Below are positions 46,263 through 53,970 of a stretch of DNA of 64,000 nt, one piece after another. The notes under the pieces are model-generated. The model made no database searches and was not told the DNA's origin. It saw only the letters and a program-made list of their open reading frames with translations. The DNA is taken from the NCBI GenBank assembly GCA_045658315.1, contig JAZOUV010000023.1:1-64000 (forward strand), read 5' to 3'. Every line of letters starts with the position of its first letter. Position 1 is the first letter of the stretch. Source of the stretch: RGIG1995 sp045658315 (lineage in GTDB: Bacteria; Bacillota; Clostridia; Oscillospirales; CAG-272). Both the position numbers and the translations under genes were made by a program.

Positions 46263-46943
46263 ATGGAAAAGGAAAAAAGCCCGATTATCAGGACTTTAGT
46301 GTTGATAACGACAGAAAAATCTGCTAATAGAGCAGTTGAAATGTTTAAGACAGACGGAATTCATATAAAATACAGTGTGCTTGCGGAAGGAACGGCATCA
46401 AGCGAGATACTCGATATGCTGGGACTTGGAAGTACGGAGAAGAGAATATTAATAGCTCTGATGCCAAAGATAAAGGCGGATATAACGGTTGAGAAGCTTC
46501 ATAATGAACTGGCAATGAGCAAGGCAGACAGTGGAATAGCATTTACCTTGCCCGTAACCGGTGCAAGCGGAGCTTTAATGCAGATGATGGCAGAGGGAGA
46601 AAGAACAGAAGAAGAGAAGAAAGAAGAGGAAAAAACTATGGGCAATAGCCATACAATGATAACGGCGATATTGAATAGAGGCTTCAGCAGCGAGGTAATG
46701 AAAGTTGCAAAGGAAGCGGGAGCACGTGGTGGCACGGTAATACACAGCCGTCAGATGATTGACGAAGATACTATGGGCTTCTGGGGTATGAGTATGCAGG
46801 AAGAAAAGGAAATGTTGCTTATAATAACCGAAATAGAAAAGAAGCTTACAATAATGAAAGCTATAACCGAACAGTTTGGTATGCATAGCGAGGCAAAAGG
46901 CATAGTTGTTTCGACACCTATTGACACTGTAATGGGCATATAA
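46263..46943 (+). CDS. Tandem P-II-like regulatory protein
   Basis: 226 residues with two PII-like (ferredoxin-fold) domains: residues about 8-108 (PIIRTLVLITTEKSANRAVE) and 128-226 (SHTMITAILNRGFSSEVMKV), joined by an acidic linker 112-125 (many Glu). The second holds AKEAGARGGTVIHSR and AKGIVVSTPIDTVMGI, the classical PII end motifs. PII proteins sense ATP/ADP, 2-oxoglutarate or other small ligands and gate membrane transporters. Co-transcribed with DUF1538, it is the probable regulator of that protein. The ATG at 46263 follows GGAGGA. Confidence 0.8.
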   Translation: MEKEKSPIIRTLVLITTEKSANRAVEMFKTDGIHIKYSVLAEGTASSEILDMLGLGSTEKRILIALMPKIKADITVEKLHNELAMSKADSGIAFTLPVTGASGALMQMMAEGERTEEEKKEEEKTMGNSHTMITAILNRGFSSEVMKVAKEAGARGGTVIHSRQMIDEDTMGFWGMSMQEEKEMLLIITEIEKKLTIMKAITEQFGMHSEAKGIVVSTPIDTVMGI

Positions 46944-46953
46944 AACATAAAAC

Positions 46954-47000
46954 AAAGCTGTCGTTTTTATTTAAATGAAAATCGGCAGTTTTCTGTTTTT
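46954..47000 (+). terminator. Terminator of the PII gene
   Basis: CTGTCG (46958-46963) pairs with CGGCAG (46983-46988), extended by T-run/A-run pairs, and is followed by TTTTCTGTTTTT. Confidence 0.65.
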
Positions 47001-47181
47001 ATATGGGAACAAAAACATTATTTCTACAAACAAAACCTCACCTCTATATACTGTACAAGCAGTTAAGACGAAGAGAATAATAAAAAGGGTGTAAATTTTT
47101 AAGATACATTTGTCTAAAAAATTATATCAAATAGAACAGAGATATTATTTTAAAAGAATTCTAAATTCTTTCTTTTTTTCA

Positions 47182-47256
47182 TACTTTCTTGGTGCCAAGA
47201 AAGTATTGCAAAGAAGGCACAAAGGGAAGGAGCGTTTCGATTCGCTCCTTCCCCTT
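47182..47256. repeat. Intergenic repeat with two strong hairpins
   Basis: TACTTTCTTGG (47182-47192) pairs perfectly with CCAAGAAAGTA. AAGGGAAGGAGCG (47222-47234) pairs with CGCTCCTTCCCCTT. It precedes the tandem repeats and belongs with the dispersed family seen at 3138-3245 by its adjacent AAACGACCAAAGG block. An open frame crossing it (47110-47460) is not coding. Confidence 0.55.
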
Positions 47257-47269
47257 GACCCCTTCCTCA

Positions 47270-47640
47270 CAAACGACCAAAGGTGTTCCCCCTTTGGAAT
47301 CCTCCTTGGTTTGTGCGTAGTTATAATATATTACTTAAAGGTGAAGTGCTATTTATGGATAGTATTTTTAAAAATACTATCTAAGGCATTCCCCTTTGGA
47401 ATCCTCCTTGGTTTGTACGTAGTTATTACATATTACTTAAAGGTGAAGTGCTATTTATAGATAGTATTTTTTAAAATACTATCTAAGGCATTCCCCTTTG
47501 GAATCCTCCTTGGTATGTGCATAGTTATAATGACAACATAGAGGTGAAATTCTATTTATAGATAGGTATTTTTTTAAAATACTATCTAAGATATTCCCTC
47601 TTTGGAATCCTCCTTGGTATGTGATTAGTTATGATAATTT
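47270..47640 (+). repeat. Tandem repeat, about 102-bp unit, 3.5 copies
   Basis: Unit starts at about 47291, 47393, 47495 and 47599. Each begins CCTTTGGAATCCTCCTTGG, runs through TTTGTGCGTAGTTAT and an AGGTGAAGTGCTATT stretch, and ends with a near-palindrome of GATAGTATTTTT and its complement, then CTAAGGCATTC. Copies 1 and 2 are nearly identical; 3 and 4 are more diverged, and 4 is truncated before the palindrome. Confidence 0.8.
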
Positions 47641-47687
47641 CTTAGAGGTAAAATGCATGTATTAAGCAAGAAAATATGTAAAAACTA

Positions 47688-47716
47688 TTGACGGAAAAGT
47701 ATATAAAGTATATAAT
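47688..47716 (+). promoter_or_regulatory. Promoter of the pot leader
   Basis: TTGACG (47688-47693), 17 nt, TATAAT (47711-47716). It would give a 5' UTR of about 385 nt. Confidence 0.7.
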
Positions 47717-47722
47717 ATATTA

Positions 47723-48106
47723 TTGTACACGAAAAATAAAATATATAGACGATTTTTGCATCTGTGCCAACATTTTTGTCAAAAGCAAAGGTTTGACAAA
47801 ATCTATCATCACCTTTTTTCTACTAACTTACGGGCACGTGTAGATTATATCCGTAAAAAAGGCAAGATGTACATATCAGGGCAGTTCTTAACAAGAGCCG
47901 TTTTTAAGGTTAGTCTGACTTTAAATTGAGAAACCGAACGCTGCAGCCGTGTTTAAGTTTGCGGAAGTTTTATTAAATAACCGCAAGGCGTATATACGGT
48001 TGTAACAAACTCTTTGCGGGGGCGTTGGGTTAGCCCGATATGGGGTTCGCGCAGAGCTTAACTATGAAGCTGTACGCGGTCTTTACCGCAAAGGGGGATG
48101 CAAAAA
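47723..48106 (+). ncRNA. Long structured 5' leader of potABCD, candidate riboswitch
   Basis: Stems seen by eye: TTTTGTCAAA with TTTGACAAAA (47774-47801); TTACGG with CCGTAA (47828-47856); TTGCGG (47959-47964) with CCGCAA (47981-47986); CTTTGCG (48012-48018) with CGCAGAG (48050-48056), which encloses TTGGG/CCCGA; and GCGGT with ACCGC (48076-48089). CTTTGCGG (48012-48019) is also an exact complement of CCGCAAAG (48086-48093), which runs into the ribosome binding site AAGGGGG (48091-48097). So two mutually exclusive folds, one hiding the ribosome binding site, are possible. I do not recognise a known riboswitch class. No ORF here has a ribosome binding site. Confidence 0.55.
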
Positions 48107-49228
48107 ATGAACCAGAAAAATATTATTGAACTAAAGAACATCACCGTGGAGTTTGACGGCGAAAAGGTGCTTGACAATCTCAACTTGTCTATAAGAGACA
48201 AGGAGTTTGTTACACTTTTGGGGCAGTCGGGTTGCGGAAAAACAACCACCCTCAGAATAATTGCCGGTTTCATTCAGCCTCAGTCGGGAGATGTTTTTTT
48301 TGACGGTCAGTCGGAGCTTGGCGTTCCGCCTTACAAAAGACCTGTTAATACCGTCTTCCAAAGATACGCTTTGTTCCCGAACTATAACGTATATGACAAT
48401 ATAGCTTTCGGACTCAGAGTCAGCAAGGTTCCCGAAAAGGAAATTGAGCAGAAGGTAAAGGATATGCTTAAGCTTGTTAATCTGCAAGGCTTTGAAAAGA
48501 GAAGTGTAGCAAGATTGTCGGGCGGTCAGCAACAGAGAGTTGCAATTGCAAGAGCCGTTATAAACGAGCCGAAGGTGTTGCTTCTTGACGAGCCTTTGGC
48601 GGCTTTGGATTTGAAACTTCGCAAAGATATGCAGAACGAGCTTAAGAATATTCAGAGAGAGCTCGGAATAACTTTTATATACGTAACGCATGACCAGGAA
48701 GAAGCTTTGTCTTTGTCCGATACAGTTGTCGTTATGCACGAGGGCAAGATTCAGCAGATAGGCAGTCCTATCGATATTTATAACGAGCCTGAAAATGCAT
48801 TTGTTGCCGATTTTATTGGTGAATCGAATATTATTGACGGCGTTATGAAGGAGGACTACCGTGTATCTCTCGTCGGCAAGACATTTGAATGTCTTGACAA
48901 AGGCTTTAAAAAGAATGAGCCTGTTGACGTAGTAATAAGACCTGAAGACGTTGATATCGTTCCCGTAGAAAAGGGAATGCTTGTGGGTGAAGTAACCTCC
49001 GTTCTTTTCAGAGGCGTTCATTTTGAAATAATTATAGACGTTGAGGGCTTTAAGTGGATGATACAGACAACCGACGAAAGTCGAGTTGGCGACAAGGTTG
49101 GGCTTTATATTGAGCCTGACGCTATCCACGTTATGAAGAAGTCCAAGTATTCGGGACAGTATGGCGACTACAGTACGTACAGCGACGAAATGGACAGAAT
49201 GAGCGATGTCGAAGAGGTAGAAGAATGA
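48107..49228 (+). CDS. potA: Spermidine/putrescine ABC transporter ATPase
   Basis: 373 residues. Walker A GQSGCGKTT, Q-loop FQRYALFPNYNV, signature RLSGGQQQRVAIARA, Walker B VLLLDEPLAALD, H-loop YVTHDQEEAL, then a C-terminal TOBE regulatory domain. It energises polyamine uptake with PotB/C/D. The ATG at 48107 is chosen because AAGGGGG lies 9 nt upstream; an ATG at 48098 abuts it. It overlaps potB by 4 nt. Confidence 0.95.
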   Translation: MNQKNIIELKNITVEFDGEKVLDNLNLSIRDKEFVTLLGQSGCGKTTTLRIIAGFIQPQSGDVFFDGQSELGVPPYKRPVNTVFQRYALFPNYNVYDNIAFGLRVSKVPEKEIEQKVKDMLKLVNLQGFEKRSVARLSGGQQQRVAIARAVINEPKVLLLDEPLAALDLKLRKDMQNELKNIQRELGITFIYVTHDQEEALSLSDTVVVMHEGKIQQIGSPIDIYNEPENAFVADFIGESNIIDGVMKEDYRVSLVGKTFECLDKGFKKNEPVDVVIRPEDVDIVPVEKGMLVGEVTSVLFRGVHFEIIIDVEGFKWMIQTTDESRVGDKVGLYIEPDAIHVMKKSKYSGQYGDYSTYSDEMDRMSDVEEVEE

Positions 49229-50046
49229 AGAAACGCGGTTGGGGATCTGTAGCGTTAAACGCACCCTATACCGTTTGGTCTGTAATATTTATAGTTGTCC
49301 CCCTTTTTATTGTGGGATATTACGCATTTACGGACAAAAGCGGTGCGTTTACATTTGATAATATAATAGAATTAAAGGAATACGGCGACATATTCTTTAT
49401 ATCGGTGTGGTATTCCGTTTTAGCCACCGTAATATGTTTGCTTATAAGCTATCCCTTTGCATATTTTCTGAGCAGACAGAGCGAACAGTCAAGAAGATTG
49501 CAGATGATGCTCGTTATGCTTCCTATGTGGATGAACCTTCTCATCAGAACTTATTCTTGGATGAATATTCTTGAAAAGAACGGTATAATCAATAATCTTC
49601 TTACCGGTATCGGTCTTGAGCCTATAAAGATGATAGGTACTCCGGGGGCGGTTATATTCGGTATGGTGTACAACTATCTGCCATATATGATATTACCAAT
49701 ATATACTGTAATGAGCAAGATTGAGCCTTCGCTGCTCGAGGCGGCGGAAGACCTCGGTTGTAACGGCTTCAACAAGATGCGTCGCGTAATAATGCCTTTG
49801 AGTTTACCCGGTGTTATCTCGGGAATTACAATGGTGTTTGTTCCCTCGGTTAGTACGTTCTACATCAGCCAAAAGCTTGGCGACGGTAAAATTATGCTCG
49901 TCGGCGACGCTATCGAAAGACAGATGCAGGCGGCATACAACTACAATTTAGGAGCTTCGATTAGCCTTGTATTGATGATAATGATTATAATCAGTATGGC
50001 TATAATGAACAAGTTCTCCGACGAAGAGGGAGGGCTTGTTATATGA
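49225..50046 (+). CDS. potB: Spermidine/putrescine ABC transporter permease
   Basis: 273 residues with about six membrane segments. The EAA loop, which contacts PotA, reads EAAEDLGCNGFNKMRRVIMP. Its N-terminal periplasmic-side segment and length suit PotB. It is coupled to potA and potC by 4-nt overlaps. Confidence 0.94.
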   Translation: MKKRGWGSVALNAPYTVWSVIFIVVPLFIVGYYAFTDKSGAFTFDNIIELKEYGDIFFISVWYSVLATVICLLISYPFAYFLSRQSEQSRRLQMMLVMLPMWMNLLIRTYSWMNILEKNGIINNLLTGIGLEPIKMIGTPGAVIFGMVYNYLPYMILPIYTVMSKIEPSLLEAAEDLGCNGFNKMRRVIMPLSLPGVISGITMVFVPSVSTFYISQKLGDGKIMLVGDAIERQMQAAYNYNLGASISLVLMIMIIISMAIMNKFSDEEGGLVI

Positions 50047-50855
50047 AAACTTTCGGAAAGATATTTAACACCTGCGTATACGTTTTGCTTTATGCCCCCT
50101 TGCTTATAATGGTGTTTTTTAGCTTTAACGAGTCGAAAAGTACCTCCGTATTTACAGGCTTTTCGCTGAAATGGTATCAAGAGCTTTTTTCAAAGAGTGA
50201 TATAATTGAAGCTTTGTCGAATACGCTTGTATTGGCGGTGCTGTCATCCCTTATTGCAACCGTACTCGGAACGGTGGCGGCGGTTGGTCTCTACAAAATG
50301 AGAAGCAAGTTCCTCTACAATACTATGAATACCGTAACGAACCTGCCCATGATGAACCCCGATATTGTAACGGGTGTATCATTAATGCTTTTGTTCGTAT
50401 TCGCGGGCAGAATGCTTGGCTTTGCCGAATATCTGAGCTTTTGGACACTTTTGATAGCTCATATTACTTTTAACTTGCCCTACGTTATACTGAACGTTTT
50501 GCCAAAGCTCCGACAGACTGACGTTAGTCTTTACGAGGCGGCAATGGACTTGGGGTGTACACCCATTAAAGCCTTCTTTAAGGTAATAATGCCTTCAATA
50601 ATGCCCGGTGTTGTTTCGGGGGCATTGATGGCGTTTACCCTGTCGCTTGACGACTTTGTGATAAGTTATTATACCACAGGTGCCGATTTCCAGACATTGC
50701 CCCTTAAGATATTTGCAATGACGAAGAAGACGGTTAAGCCTGATATGTATGCGTTATCATCGCTGATTTTCGTAACGATACTCGTTTTGCTTATCGTTAT
50801 TAACATTCTTCAAGAGAAATCCGAAAGAAAACTGAAGGGAGAAACTAAGAAATAA
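50043..50855 (+). CDS. potC: Spermidine/putrescine ABC transporter permease
   Basis: 270 residues, about six membrane segments, EAA loop EAAMDLGCTPIKAFFKVIMP. It forms the channel with PotB. The stop codon shares one base with the potD start (TAATG). Confidence 0.94.
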   Translation: MKTFGKIFNTCVYVLLYAPLLIMVFFSFNESKSTSVFTGFSLKWYQELFSKSDIIEALSNTLVLAVLSSLIATVLGTVAAVGLYKMRSKFLYNTMNTVTNLPMMNPDIVTGVSLMLLFVFAGRMLGFAEYLSFWTLLIAHITFNLPYVILNVLPKLRQTDVSLYEAAMDLGCTPIKAFFKVIMPSIMPGVVSGALMAFTLSLDDFVISYYTTGADFQTLPLKIFAMTKKTVKPDMYALSSLIFVTILVLLIVINILQEKSERKLKGETKK

Positions 50856-51967
50856 TGAAAAGATATACAGCTATTTTTCTTGCATTTATAATGACTGTGT
50901 CGATGTTGAGCCTTGCTTCTTGCGGGGCGGCAAACGATACGGTCGAGAATCTTGAATCAACATATTCGCAGGAATATGCGGGTACGACAATAAACGTATT
51001 TAACTGGGGAGAATATATTTCCGACGGAAGCGAAGGCTCTCTTGATGTAAACAAGGCTTTTGAAAACGCTACAGGTATTAGGGTTAACTACAGTAACTAC
51101 GATAGCAACGAAGCTATGTACGCAAAAATGAAGAGTGAGGCGGTATCCTATGATATTGTTATCCCTTCCGACTATATGATTGAAAGACTTATCAATGAGA
51201 ATATGCTCCAAAAAATTGACTTTTCAAAGATAAGCAACTATAAGAACATTTCCGATGAATACAAGGGTCTGTATTTCGATGAGAATGATGAATATTCGGT
51301 GCCTTACAGTGTCGGTATGGTAGGTCTTATATACAATACGACAATGGTAGAGGGAACACCGGACAGTTGGAGCATTATGTGGGACAGCAAGTATAAGGAC
51401 AATATACTTACATTCAACAACCCCAGAGATGCTTTTGCTATTTCTCAGTTTTTGCTTGGTATAGACCTTAATACTACCGATAAGGCTGAATGGGATAAGG
51501 CGGCAAATAAGCTGAAAGAGCAGAACAAGGTTTTGCAGGGTAAAGTTATGGACCAGGTGTTTAATAAGATGCAGGGCGGTAATGCCGCTATTGCACCCTA
51601 TTACGCAGGCGATTTTCTTACGATGCAGAGCATAAACGAGGACTTGGCATTTGTTTATCCCAAAGAGGGAACAAACATATTTGTTGACTCTGTTTGTATT
51701 CCTGCAAACGCAAAGAACTATGAGGCAGCTTTGATGTATATAAACTTTTTGCTTGAGCCTGAGGTTGCATTGGCAAATGCAGAATATATATGCTATGCGA
51801 CACCAAATACCGCAGTTCTCAACAACGAGGATTATTCGTTGAAGGATAACGGGATTCTTTATCCCGCAGAAGAAAATAAACCGAAAACGCAGTACTTCCA
51901 TGACCTTGATGCAGATATCCGTTCATACTACGAAAAGCTCTGGGAAGATATATTGAGAGAATCATAA
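50855..51967 (+). CDS. potD: Polyamine-binding lipoprotein
   Basis: 370 residues. The signal peptide ends in LASC with Cys23 as the lipid anchor. The mature part has INVFNWGEYISDGS, VRVNYSNYDSNEAMYAKM-like and YDIVIPSDYMIERL, and AIAPYYAGDF, all typical of PotD/PotF. It captures polyamine outside the membrane and hands it to PotBC. The exact ligand (spermidine or putrescine) cannot be told. Confidence 0.94.
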   Translation: MKRYTAIFLAFIMTVSMLSLASCGAANDTVENLESTYSQEYAGTTINVFNWGEYISDGSEGSLDVNKAFENATGIRVNYSNYDSNEAMYAKMKSEAVSYDIVIPSDYMIERLINENMLQKIDFSKISNYKNISDEYKGLYFDENDEYSVPYSVGMVGLIYNTTMVEGTPDSWSIMWDSKYKDNILTFNNPRDAFAISQFLLGIDLNTTDKAEWDKAANKLKEQNKVLQGKVMDQVFNKMQGGNAAIAPYYAGDFLTMQSINEDLAFVYPKEGTNIFVDSVCIPANAKNYEAALMYINFLLEPEVALANAEYICYATPNTAVLNNEDYSLKDNGILYPAEENKPKTQYFHDLDADIRSYYEKLWEDILRES

Positions 51968-51974
51968 GATATTT

Positions 51975-52007
51975 AGAGAGGATACGGGCGAACCCTATAT
52001 CCTCTCT
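51975..52007 (+). terminator. First hairpin after potD
   Basis: AGAGAGGATA (51975-51984) pairs with TATCCTCTCT (51998-52007). Only a weak T-tract follows. Confidence 0.65.
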
Positions 52008-52024
52008 AATTGTATATAAAAAGA

Positions 52025-52054
52025 TGCACTCGATTTTTGAATCGAGTGCATTTT
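52025..52054 (+). terminator. Terminator of potABCD
   Basis: TGCACTCGATT pairs with AATCGAGTGCA around a short loop, followed by TTTT. Confidence 0.85.
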
Positions 52055-52065
52055 GTGTTATAAAA

Positions 52066-52160
52066 GGCGGACGACTAATGGTCGCCCTACAAATTAGTCA
52101 ATAATGTTTGCACAAACCGGAGTGGCAAGTTCTTTGCCAAGCTTTCTGCGAAAGAAAGTA
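52066..52160. repeat. Intergenic repeat remnant between potD and the SDR gene
   Basis: GACTAAT and ATTAGTC (52073-52099) form an inverted repeat with GGCG/CGCC nearby. GCACAAACCGGAGTGGCAAG then matches the GCACAAACC terminus of the 3138-3245 element, followed by TGGCAAG/TTTGCCA. It looks like a mosaic of dispersed repeats. Confidence 0.45.
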
Positions 52161-52162
52161 GG

Positions 52163-52927
52163 TTAGAGTGTTGAGCCGAAGTCGGTAACGATTGCTTGAC
52201 CGGTAATAGCTCTTGACTCGTCGGAAGCGAAGAAGAGGAGCATATTTGCAAGGTCATCGGGCATACAAGGCTGAACCTTGAGGTCATTATGTTTCATCAT
52301 CTGACCAAATATATCCATATCAAGATTTGCGGGATTCATACCTGCAACCATAGGAGTAACGATAGTACCGGGGCAGAGTGTGTTACAACGAACTCCCGTA
52401 CCTGCGAAACGCAATGCAGTATGTTTGGTAAGACCGATTATAGCAGCCTTGGAAGCGACGTAAGCCGCACCGCCTGTGCCGTAATAACCTGCAACAGATG
52501 CAACGTTAACGATAGAGCCAACGCCAGTCTTTGCCATCTCTGCACAAACCTCACGCATCATTATCATAGTCCCCTTGGTGTTAATGTCGATAACCTTATC
52601 CATATCCTCGTCTGTAAATTTGTCAATAGCTTTAAGACCGGAATCAAGAACGCCTGCGTTGTTGATAAGAATGTCAATCTTGCCAAATGCACTCAAAGTC
52701 TCGGCAACAACTTTTTTTGCGTCATCTACTTTAGAGATATCGCTTGCGATTGCAAGAACCTCACCGCCTGCTTCGCGAATTTTTGTCGCAACTTCTTCGA
52801 GGGGAGCTACGCGACGTGCGGTTATAACTACCTTTGCACCTTCAGCTGCAAACTTAATAGCCGTGGCAGCTCCAACTCCGGAGTTTGCACCGGTAACAAT
52901 AGCAACTTTTCCGTTTAAACGTTCCAT
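52163..52927 (-). CDS. SDR-family NAD(P)-dependent oxidoreductase
   Basis: 254 residues. The cofactor motif is VTGANSGVGAATA (TGxxxGxG), followed by LINNAG near 90, and the active-site Ser and YxxxK in NVASVAGYYGTGGAAYVASK. The C-terminal half is typical of 3-oxoacyl-ACP-reductase-like SDRs. The substrate cannot be told. It is monocistronic with a consensus promoter. Confidence 0.88.
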   Translation of the reverse strand: MERLNGKVAIVTGANSGVGAATAIKFAAEGAKVVITARRVAPLEEVATKIREAGGEVLAIASDISKVDDAKKVVAETLSAFGKIDILINNAGVLDSGLKAIDKFTDEDMDKVIDINTKGTMIMMREVCAEMAKTGVGSIVNVASVAGYYGTGGAAYVASKAAIIGLTKHTALRFAGTGVRCNTLCPGTIVTPMVAGMNPANLDMDIFGQMMKHNDLKVQPCMPDDLANMLLFFASDESRAITGQAIVTDFGSTL

Positions 52928-52974
52928 ATTATAGAACCTCCGTAATTTATAAAAAATAATGTAATACTAAGTAA

Positions 52975-53003
52975 ATTATAACATTTTCTGTGTGAATTGT
53001 CAA
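52975..53003 (-). promoter_or_regulatory. Promoter of the SDR gene
   Basis: Minus strand: TTGACA (52998-53003), 17 nt, TATAAT (52975-52980). Confidence 0.8.
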
Positions 53004-53146
53004 TTGTTTGAGAAATAGTTATATGTATACAGAATAAAATATCTTTATATAAAGCCTTAACAATTGTTGTGTTAATTATTTTACGGTGTGCATAGATGAT
53101 GTCAAAAAATGAAAGCATTGTTAACGAAAAGTTCATAATCTTTCTA

Positions 53147-53175
53147 TTGCAAAATGGTTTAAAATGTGGTATAAT
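53147..53175 (+). promoter_or_regulatory. Promoter of tRNA-Ser
   Basis: TTGCAA (53147-53152), 17 nt, TATAAT (53170-53175), 36 nt before the tRNA. Confidence 0.75.
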
Positions 53176-53211
53176 CAGGGAAGTTGAATAAGTGAGAAAT
53201 CACTTCACCGA

Positions 53212-53302
53212 GGAGAAGTACTCAAGTTGGTGAAGAGGCGCCCCTGCTAAGGGTGTAGGTCGGGTAACCGGCGCGAGAGTTCAAATCTCTCCTTCTCCGC
53301 CA
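53212..53302 (+). tRNA. tRNA-Ser (GCU)
   Basis: 91 nt. The acceptor stem is GGAGAAG with CTTCTCC, discriminator G, encoded CCA. The anticodon loop is CTGCTAA with GCT at 53246-53248. The long variable arm (GTAGGTCGGGTAACCGGC) marks a class II tRNA, and the T arm GAGAGTTCAAATCTCTC is intact. It reads AGC and AGU codons. Confidence 0.95.
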
Positions 53303-53303
53303 A

Positions 53304-53344
53304 AAATACGACGGTATGGTAAAACCATTCCGTCGTATTTTTTT
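53304..53344 (+). terminator. Terminator of tRNA-Ser
   Basis: A 15-16-bp stem, AAATACGACGGTATGG with CCATTCCGTCGTATTT (one mismatch), then a T-run. Confidence 0.85.
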
Positions 53345-53531
53345 GGGTATGAAAAAGATTTGAACTTGAGCGTCGGGAACCGGCAAGAGAGGGAGTGTTT
53401 CTCCGCGCCGCCTGTGGCGGAAGAAGCGGAGGAATACGAGTGGCAGCCGTTCGCTGAACAAGAGCAAATTCTTTTTGCGAATTGAGAAGCGGTAACGGCA
53501 ACAGTGCGAAGGCGATGAAATCGCCAAGACA
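53345..53531. other. Non-coding hairpin-rich spacer between the two tRNA ends
   Basis: A 187-nt non-coding stretch with small hairpins: GCCGCC/GGCGG near 53417, CAGC/GCTG near 53446, CAAATTC/GAATTG near 53475, and GGCGAT-GAA-ATCGCC at 53511-53525. Part of it resembles the tRNA variable arm and T arm in scrambled order. Frames across it are tRNA-artefact translations. Confidence 0.5.
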
Positions 53532-53551
53532 AAATCTCTCCTTCTCCGCCA
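53532..53551 (+). repeat. Duplicate of the last 20 nt of tRNA-Ser
   Basis: AAATCTCTCCTTCTCCGCCA is identical to 53283-53302 (T-arm 3' half, acceptor and CCA), 249 nt downstream. This is the form of an att-type direct repeat at a tRNA 3' end. Confidence 0.85.
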
Positions 53552-53587
53552 GAAAACGACAAGTTTCGACAGAAACTTGTCGTTTTC
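53552..53587 (+). terminator. Perfect 16-bp inverted repeat after the tRNA-end duplicate
   Basis: GAAAACGACAAGTTTC and its exact complement with a 4-nt GACA loop. It resembles a second terminator following a second tRNA end. Confidence 0.8.
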
Positions 53588-53588
53588 A

Positions 53589-53756
53589 GTTATATTCGCC
53601 TTGCGGCGAGTTATATTGCTTCGCAGTTATATTTGCTTCGCAAGTGTTATTGCCCTTCGGGCAGTTAGGGGCGAATATTATATCACTGAAACCGCAGGTT
53701 TCAATATCACATTTTGCATAGCAAAATATATCACTCCGACGAAGTCGGAATATCAC
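53589..53756. repeat. Array of seven small hairpins with constant 7-nt linkers
   Basis: Hairpins: 53596-53609 (TCGCC/GGCGA), 53617-53625 (TGC/GCA), 53633-53643 (TTGC/GCAA), 53651-53663 (TGCCC/GGGCA), 53687-53703 (TGAAACC/GGTTTCA), 53711-53727 (ATTTTGC/GCAAAAT), 53735-53749 (TCCGAC/GTCGGA), each with a 3-4-nt loop. The first arm uses linker GTTATAT (53589, 53610, 53626); the second uses ATATCAC four times (53680, 53704, 53728, 53750). ATATCAC is the complement of GTGATAT, one base from GTTATAT, so the arms are inverted relative to each other. The outer ATATTCGCC and GGCGAATAT (53592-53678) can also pair. Confidence 0.8.
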
Positions 53757-53837
53757 CAAAAACTTACTGTTTATGTGAGAATTCGAATTCATACGCAAAA
53801 ACGCCAGAAAATATCTTTTTTGTAGCCTATAGGCAAA

Positions 53838-53868
53838 AAGAAAAGTCGCGTCAGCGACTTTTTCTTTT
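53838..53868. terminator. Bidirectional hairpin terminator
   Basis: AAAAGTCGC (53841-53849) pairs with GCGACTTTT (53854-53862), with T-runs on both sides. It separates the hairpin island from the citrate operon. Confidence 0.7.
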
Positions 53869-53970
53869 TGTTCTCTTCACTTTTCTCTTTTTCCAAAGGA
53901 AAGTTGTATAGTAAAAAAGGCATGTTCAAAGAGTGAAAATATGGTTAGCCTTTAGGGAAATCACTCGTGT

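Noticed and set aside
47110..47460. 116-codon open frame across the repeat block
   Set aside because: It lies in inverted and tandem repeats, has no ribosome binding site, and repeats its own end because of the 102-bp units.
47286..47640. CRISPR array in the tandem repeats
   Set aside because: The unit is about 102 bp with no unique spacers, and no cas genes are in the window.
47723..47929. 68-codon frame in the pot leader
   Set aside because: It starts with TTG without a ribosome binding site and covers the stems described, so it is more likely structured RNA than a peptide.
53222..53562. Frames of 84-101 codons on the minus strand over tRNA-Ser
   Set aside because: They are translations of the tRNA complement and its duplicated end, a common false call.
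53586..53825. Frames across the hairpin array
   Set aside because: They merely read through palindromic DNA; no ribosome binding site and no recognisable protein.
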